This document shows, piece by piece, positions 7,345 through 10,436 of a stretch of DNA of 10,436 nucleotides; the stretch's first letter is position 1, and every line of letters starts with the position of its first letter. The DNA is taken from assembly GCA_003510215.1 (NCBI GenBank), contig DOKQ01000145.1:1-10436 (forward strand). Reading direction: 5' to 3'. The DNA is from Erysipelotrichaceae bacterium. Its GTDB lineage: Bacteria; Bacillota_I; Bacilli_A; Erysipelotrichales; Erysipelotrichaceae. A model generated the notes under the pieces. It was not told the origin of the DNA and ran no database searches. It saw only the letters and a program-made list of their open reading frames with translations. The position numbers and the translations under genes were made by a program.

Positions 7345-7669
7345 CAAAGATAAATCCTACCACAGATATGTCCACTCTACAGTTTTTAACGTCTGTCATT
7401 TTTGAGATATTTGACACAATCGCTTTCTGCAATCGTTCCGTTAATGTGTTTACATTCTGACCATATCGAACCTTGATGTCCAAACTAATGTTTAGTTTAT
7501 TATCAATGATTTTACAGACCAGTGCTTTACGCAATGTCGGAGAATCTAGTTCAATATGCTCATTGTCTTCAAGGGTAAATTTCGCAATAAGTTCAAACGC
7601 TTCTTTTGTAAGAGCTATTTGACCTATGGCTTCATCGTGTGGTTTTAGTAAAATGTATTCATTTGCCAT
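7334..7669 (-). CDS. Asp23/Gls24 family (DUF322) envelope-stress protein, YqhY-like
   Basis: From the chosen start the protein has 111 residues: MANEYILLKP, then IGQIALTKEAFELIAKFTLE, and the typical LDIKVRYGQNVNTLTERLQKAIVSNISKMT with the closing CRVDISVVGFIF. This is the Asp23 (alkaline shock protein 23) fold. In B. subtilis the YqhY paralogue lies directly upstream of nusB next to the acc genes and has been linked to acetyl-CoA carboxylase control; Asp23 itself is membrane-associated in staphylococci through a partner. The position next to nusB supports a YqhY orthologue. The ATG at 7669 has AGGTGA 5 nt upstream and is preferred to the ATG at 7684, which would leave almost no leader. It has its own promoter and a terminator-like hairpin at its end. 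The molecular role is not settled. Confidence 0.88.
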   Translation of the reverse strand: MANEYILLKPHDEAIGQIALTKEAFELIAKFTLEDNEHIELDSPTLRKALVCKIIDNKLNISLDIKVRYGQNVNTLTERLQKAIVSNISKMTDVKNCRVDISVVGFIFGTH

Positions 7670-7686
7670 ATTTATCACCTGCAAGT

Positions 7687-7713
7687 ATTATACCACAAAT
7701 GAACGGATTTCAA
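7687..7713 (-). promoter_or_regulatory. Promoter for the asp23-like gene
   Basis: The minus strand shows a perfect -10 TATAAT (7692-7687) with an extended TG one base before it, and TTGAAA (7713-7708) upstream at a short 15-nt spacing. Transcription would begin near 7680, giving a leader of only about 11 nt that is mostly the AGGTGA ribosome site. Confidence 0.75.
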
Positions 7714-7726
7714 ATCATATTCTTTC

Positions 7727-7753
7727 AAAAAGAAAGTCAAGCCGAAGCTTGAC
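7727..7753 (-). terminator. Rho-independent terminator of the ABC transporter operon
   Basis: The minus strand folds as GTCAAGC-TTCG-GCTTGAC, a 7-bp stem closed by a C(UUCG)G tetraloop, followed by TTTCTTTTT. It begins 4 nt after the stop of the binding-protein gene, so it ends the transporter transcript. Confidence 0.92.
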
Positions 7754-7757
7754 ATTT

Positions 7758-8510
7758 CTATTCTGTAAACCATTTTTTAATCAACTGATCCAATGTACCA
7801 TTTTCTTTAAGTGTTGCTAATGCCTGATTGACATCATCAAGTTTGGTCGATGACTTCGGAAGAGCAATGGCAGTACCACTTGAAGCATAAGCGGCTTCAT
7901 GTTCAAGTTCAAAACGAGTTAATTGTGGGAACTGATTGACATATTCACCCGCCACAAGTGCTTCCACAAGAATAAAGTCAATACGCCCGACCATGATTTC
8001 CTGAACCATTTGAGAAACATCTTTACGAGGATCAAGTGTAATACTTAATTCATCTTTCATTTTATTTAAAACAGCTTCTTGAATCGTTCCAATTTGAACA
8101 CCTGCAGTCTTATTTAAGAAATCAGCAGCAGAAGCGATGCCACTATCCACCTTTGTCAAAACAAAGAATGGACTTTCATCATCCCCAATGTAGTAACTGT
8201 CTGAAAATAAAACATCACGTGCAGGGTCTGGGCTCATAGCTGCAATCGCCATATCTCCACGAGCCGCATTCAGCGATTGAATAATTCCATCAAAATCCAT
8301 GTCGACCCATTTAACAGTGTAGCCAAGAAGCTCACCAATGGCATTCCCTAGATCGATATCAAATCCGTATAAGTTTCCATTAACATCTACCATTTCATAT
8401 GGAGGATATCCTGAGCTGGTAAGAATTGTTAATACCTTTTCATCTGTTGGTTTGGGTGCGCAAGCGATAAGACTTGACACAAGTAGTATAAGTACAAATA
8501 GTTTTTTCAT
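7758..8510 (-). CDS. Amino-acid ABC transporter substrate-binding lipoprotein
   Basis: The 250-residue protein is a family 3 (SBP_bac_3) solute-binding protein. Its signal peptide MKKLFVLILLVSSLIAC ends in lipobox LIAC, with lipid-modified C17, so it is expected on the outer face of the membrane. Family features follow in order: SGYPPYEMVD (33-42), GFDIDLGNAIGELLG (49-63), the AAMSPDPARD stretch (90-99) with R98 in the place of the ligand carboxylate-binding Arg, VGRIDFILVEALVAGEY, and the closing LKENGTLDQLIKKWF. The amino-group-binding acidic residue, commonly Asp, appears as E183. It is the last gene of the operon, 18 nt after the ATPase gene, with AAAGGA about 9 nt before its ATG. The leader T-box favours arginine as ligand; other polar amino acids or cystine cannot be excluded from the protein. 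Confidence 0.92.
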   Translation of the reverse strand: MKKLFVLILLVSSLIACAPKPTDEKVLTILTSSGYPPYEMVDVNGNLYGFDIDLGNAIGELLGYTVKWVDMDFDGIIQSLNAARGDMAIAAMSPDPARDVLFSDSYYIGDDESPFFVLTKVDSGIASAADFLNKTAGVQIGTIQEAVLNKMKDELSITLDPRKDVSQMVQEIMVGRIDFILVEALVAGEYVNQFPQLTRFELEHEAAYASSGTAIALPKSSTKLDDVNQALATLKENGTLDQLIKKWFTE

Positions 8511-8528
8511 TGTTTTATTTCCTTTCGA

Positions 8529-9251
8529 TTAAAGCATGTTGGCAAGAAATTGTCTTGCTCTAGCAGTTTTAGTTTCTTCAAAAAATTCCTTTGGTGAACC
8601 GATTTCAACGATTTCACCTTTATCCATATAGATCACTGTATCAGAAACTTCTTTCGCAAAGTTCATCTCATGAGTGACAACGATAATCGTCATACCCGTA
8701 TGAGTCAGTTGTTTCATAACTTTCAATACTTCGACGGTCATTTCCGGATCAAGAGCACTGGTTGGTTCATCAAAGAGCATCACACTTGGCTCCATCGCAA
8801 GGGCTCTAGCTATGGCAACCCGTTGTTTTTCACCACCCGATAACTGATGTGGGAAATGCGTTGCCCGATGATCACACCCAACCTCCTTCAGTTTGGCCAA
8901 AGCAATTTTCCTTGCTTCATCCTCACTGATCTTTTTAACCTTCATCAAAGCAAAGGTTACATTGTCAGTCGCGTTTTTATGTTCGAATAGGTTAAATGAT
9001 TGAAAGACCATCCCAATATGCTGTCTTAACTTTGGAAGTTCTTTTTCGTTTTTGACAATATCAACACCGTCAATGATGATACTTCCGGAAGTTGGATTTT
9101 CAAGTCCGTTTAAGCATCGCAGAAAGGTACTTTTACCACTTCCACTTGATCCGATAATGGCATAGGTTTTGCCATCTTCGAAGGTCATGTGAATGTCTTT
9201 GAGTACTTCTGTTTTATCAAACTGCTTAAATAGTTGCGCTACTTGAATCAT
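8529..9251 (-). CDS. Polar amino-acid ABC transporter ATP-binding protein (GlnQ/ArtM type)
   Basis: The 240-residue ATPase powers uptake by the adjacent permease and binding protein. Walker A GSSGSGKST is at 34-42, the Q-loop VFQSFNLF has Q84, signature LSGGEKQRVAIARAL begins at 137, Walker B VMLFDE is at 157-162 with the following PTSALDPE D-loop, and the switch His is H194 in VTHEM. Length and motifs match the PAAT family (GlnQ, ArtM, HisP). It starts within the permease gene (26-nt overlap) with AGAGG 7 nt upstream, so translation is coupled. The substrate is set by its partners. Confidence 0.95.
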   Translation of the reverse strand: MIQVAQLFKQFDKTEVLKDIHMTFEDGKTYAIIGSSGSGKSTFLRCLNGLENPTSGSIIIDGVDIVKNEKELPKLRQHIGMVFQSFNLFEHKNATDNVTFALMKVKKISEDEARKIALAKLKEVGCDHRATHFPHQLSGGEKQRVAIARALAMEPSVMLFDEPTSALDPEMTVEVLKVMKQLTHTGMTIIVVTHEMNFAKEVSDTVIYMDKGEIVEIGSPKEFFEETKTARARQFLANML

Positions 9252-9900
9252 ATTTTAACCTCTTTTCTACCATTTTACCAAATATAGATAATATTTTGAT
9301 TAAGACATAGTATGTAACTCCTACAAGTAACAGCGGTTCGAAGGGACGATAGGTTGTTCCTGTTACGATAGCCTGACGTCGCAGGATTTCCTGAACCCCA
9401 ATGGCAGAGGCTACGGATGTTTCCTTTGTCAGAGTAATAAACTCATTGACAATGGCCGGAAGCACATTTCGAAGAGCCTGAGGAATAATAATGTGAATCG
9501 TGGTGTAAAACTTTGAAACACCTAAGGCTTTCGCAGCTTCAATTTGTCCCTTATCAATAGCTTCGATACCTGCTCGCAAAATTTCAGCCAGATAAGCTGA
9601 TGAGTTCAATGAGAAGATAATCATTGCGGTTTGGAAGGCTGTTGGCAAAAATCCCGGGAAGATTTGTGGCAAGCCATAGTGGAAGAAGGATAATTGGAAA
9701 ATCAGAGGCGTCCCTCGGAAGAAGTCAATAAATCCTCGAACTGTTGCCCCAAGAAAATTTTTCCTGTGACTGACAAGACTAAACAAAAAACCAATGAGTG
9801 ATCCAAAGAATGCGCCGACAATAGCAATTTGTATGGTAATGATAATCCCCTGCAAAATATAAGGTATATAGGGAATGGTCGATGTAAAATCAATGTTCAT
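9226..9900 (-). CDS. Polar amino-acid ABC transporter permease (HisM/GlnP type)
   Basis: The 224-residue membrane protein has about five hydrophobic segments, the first around 13-42. It carries the PAAT permease landmarks FIDFFRGTPLIFQL (57-70), YLAEILRAGIEAIDKGQIEAAKALGVS (103-129) and IIIPQALRNVLPAIVNEFI (137-155), which contain the EAA loop that docks on the ATPase. Only one permease gene is present, so the pore is probably a homodimer. It is the first gene after the T-box leader; a strong TGGAGGT site lies 6 nt before the ATG, downstream of the leader terminator. The C-terminal codons overlap the ATPase gene. Confidence 0.94.
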   Translation of the reverse strand: MNIDFTSTIPYIPYILQGIIITIQIAIVGAFFGSLIGFLFSLVSHRKNFLGATVRGFIDFFRGTPLIFQLSFFHYGLPQIFPGFLPTAFQTAMIIFSLNSSAYLAEILRAGIEAIDKGQIEAAKALGVSKFYTTIHIIIPQALRNVLPAIVNEFITLTKETSVASAIGVQEILRRQAIVTGTTYRPFEPLLLVGVTYYVLIKILSIFGKMVEKRLKYDSSSATI

Positions 9901-9918
9901 AAGTTACCTCCAGAAAAT

Positions 9919-9947
9919 AAAAAAAACGTCCTAAACTTAAAGGACGT
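9919..9947 (-). terminator. T-box leader terminator
   Basis: The minus strand forms ACGTCCT (9947-9941), an 8-nt loop and AGGACGT (9932-9926), followed by a long T-run (9925-9919, then ATTTT). The 5' arm CGTCC also belongs to the antiterminator, so the two structures exclude each other. Confidence 0.93.
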
Positions 9948-9967
9948 GAAATCGCGGTACCACCTTT
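9939..9967 (-). promoter_or_regulatory. T-box antiterminator
   Basis: AAAGG (9967-9963) can pair with CCTTT (9943-9939), and GCG (9955-9953) with CGT (9946-9944), leaving the seven-base bulge TGGTACC (9962-9956) open for the tRNA acceptor end. This is the standard two-helix antiterminator. Confidence 0.85.
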
Positions 9968-10149
9968 TTTCCGGAAAACTATTTTCCGACACTCGAATCG
10001 TTAACGCCGACAACGGAATTACCTCAGACTTCTTCGATAATTCAGCTCCGAAGCACGTTCACTCAGACCCTTGCAATGCTTTTCACCAACCGCATCTCTC
10101 TTTAGCAAGCTTAATTGAGTTACTACTCTTCATCACAGCTATGCGACTA

Positions 10150-10177
10150 ATTATACACAGAAAAAGTAGCAATGCAA
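10150..10177 (-). promoter_or_regulatory. Promoter for the T-box leader and transporter operon
   Basis: The minus strand has a perfect -10 TATAAT (10155-10150) and TTGCAT (10177-10172) at the -35 place with 16-nt spacing. The predicted start near 10143 is just before the first base-paired part of Stem I. Confidence 0.8.
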
Positions 10178-10205
10178 GTATTTTCATCCACAATTTGTAA
10201 AAATT

Positions 10206-10436
10206 TCATGATTCAACCCCAAGATTTCGTAGTCCCTTGGGATATTTGTTTTTGCAAACGCTTCCATCTCCTTTGATTAACCCTAAGCTAACCGAATGAT
10301 ACAATACAATACCCCAACCAAAAACATGTTGGATATTTAGCACTTCACCTTGAAGATATTGATTTGCCTGATCAAGATTAAGTTCAATCTTGTTTTTAAA
10401 CAAGTGTTTTAGATGCCTGTTTTTACTGCACTCATG
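10206..10436 (-). CDS. RsmF-like rRNA (cytosine-C5) methyltransferase, C-terminal end
   Basis: The frame is open from the window edge to the TGA at 10208-10206, giving 76 residues with no start of its own; the gene begins outside the window. The stretch NQYLQGEVLNIQ, then GWGIVLYHSVSLGLIKGDG, and the ending KNKYPKGLRNLG match the C-terminal PUA-like domain of NOL1/NOP2/Sun-type methyltransferases such as RsmF, whose usual form is YLkGE..., GW.LV...G.PLGWGK and KNHYPKGLR. Here the His of NHYPKGLR is Lys. The catalytic domain with its SAM site and two Cys residues would be upstream and is not visible. The gene ends about 30 nt before the transporter promoter -35, and no clear terminator was found between them. 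Confidence 0.8.
   Translation of the reverse strand, partial: HECSKNRHLKHLFKNKIELNLDQANQYLQGEVLNIQHVFGWGIVLYHSVSLGLIKGDGSVCKNKYPKGLRNLGVES

Larger units (their letters stand above)
9919..10143 (-). ncRNA. T-box riboswitch leader of the amino-acid transporter operon
   Basis: The leader runs from a start near 10143 to the terminator T-run. Stem I is visible: the base AGCT...AGCT; GAAG pairing with CTTC; a specifier loop with AGTAGTA on one side and GAACGTG on the other; ACTCA with TGAGT; and a distal part with CTTGC/GCAAG, the AGAGAG bulge, ATGC/GCAT and the GGTTGGTGAAAA loop that contacts the tRNA elbow. GGCGTTAACGATTCGAGTG is typical of the stem II region, and CGGAAAA-TAG-TTTTCCG fits stem III. 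The T-box GGTGGTACCGCG lies at 9964-9953; its TGGT (9962-9959) would pair with an ACCA tRNA end. Uncharged tRNA should stabilise the antiterminator and switch on the transporter. The specifier is best read as CGT (10057-10055, Arg), directly after GAA and followed by purine G; GTG or TGC are possible if the register shifts. Confidence 0.95.

Noticed and set aside
7708..7735. CTTTC and GAAAG arms after the transporter terminator as a second hairpin
   Set aside because: The stem is five weak pairs and is explained by the terminator T-run running into the asp23 promoter region.
10078..10119. Inverted repeats CTTGC/GCAAG and ATGC/GCAT taken as an operator
   Set aside because: They form the distal part of T-box Stem I with the AGAGAG bulge and the GGTTGGTGAAAA loop, so they act in RNA.
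9829..10200. A 123-codon plus-strand frame across the T-box leader
   Set aside because: It lies antisense to a clear riboswitch and promoter, with no family resemblance or good ribosome site; the structure explains the sequence.
10206..10403. A separate 65-codon gene starting with TTG
   Set aside because: The frame has no stop between 10403 and the window end and the residues match the end of a longer RsmF-like protein, so it is annotated as a partial gene.
1..10436. Mobile elements, CRISPR arrays, phage or defence genes
   Set aside because: No transposase or integrase, direct-repeat array or abrupt change in base use was seen; all genes belong to core or transport families.

Overview
The window looks like chromosomal core sequence from a low-to-moderate GC (about 40% by eye) Bacillota. 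Three things point there: the asp23-like gene next to nusB, the order nusB, xseA, xseB, ispA, dxs, tlyA, recN that matches the Bacillus subtilis yqhY-nusB-...-recN cluster, and a T-box riboswitch. The cluster lacks folD and ahrC/argR at their Bacillus positions, so a more divergent lineage such as Erysipelotrichia or a relative is plausible, but this is inference. Every gene is on the minus strand, so transcription runs from high to low coordinates.

Region 10436-10206 holds the C-terminal end of an RsmF-like rRNA cytosine-C5 methyltransferase, cut by the window edge. Region 10177-9919 holds a promoter and a complete T-box leader: Stem I with specifier loop, the T-box sequence, and mutually exclusive antiterminator and terminator. 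It controls a three-gene polar amino-acid ABC importer: permease (9900-9226), ATPase (9251-8529) and lipoprotein binding protein (8510-7758). This unit ends at a strong UUCG-loop terminator (7753-7727). The best specifier reading is CGT (Arg), so arginine uptake is the favoured guess, but the register is not certain.

Region 7713-7325 is a small asp23/yqhY-like unit with its own promoter and a terminator-like hairpin that overlaps its stop codon. From 7295 down to the window end runs a tightly packed series: nusB, xseA, xseB, ispA, dxs, tlyA, recN and the start of a dinB-like Y-family polymerase. Almost all junctions are ATGA overlaps, longer overlaps or gaps of about 10 nt, so this is very probably one operon. 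It joins transcription antitermination (NusB), DNA repair (exonuclease VII, RecN, Pol IV), isoprenoid precursor and prenyl diphosphate synthesis (Dxs, IspA) and rRNA methylation (TlyA).

No mobile elements, CRISPR arrays, tRNA or rRNA genes were seen. Nothing in the window is clearly an undescribed system. The most interesting items are the amino-acid transporter T-box and its possible link to the empty argR slot.
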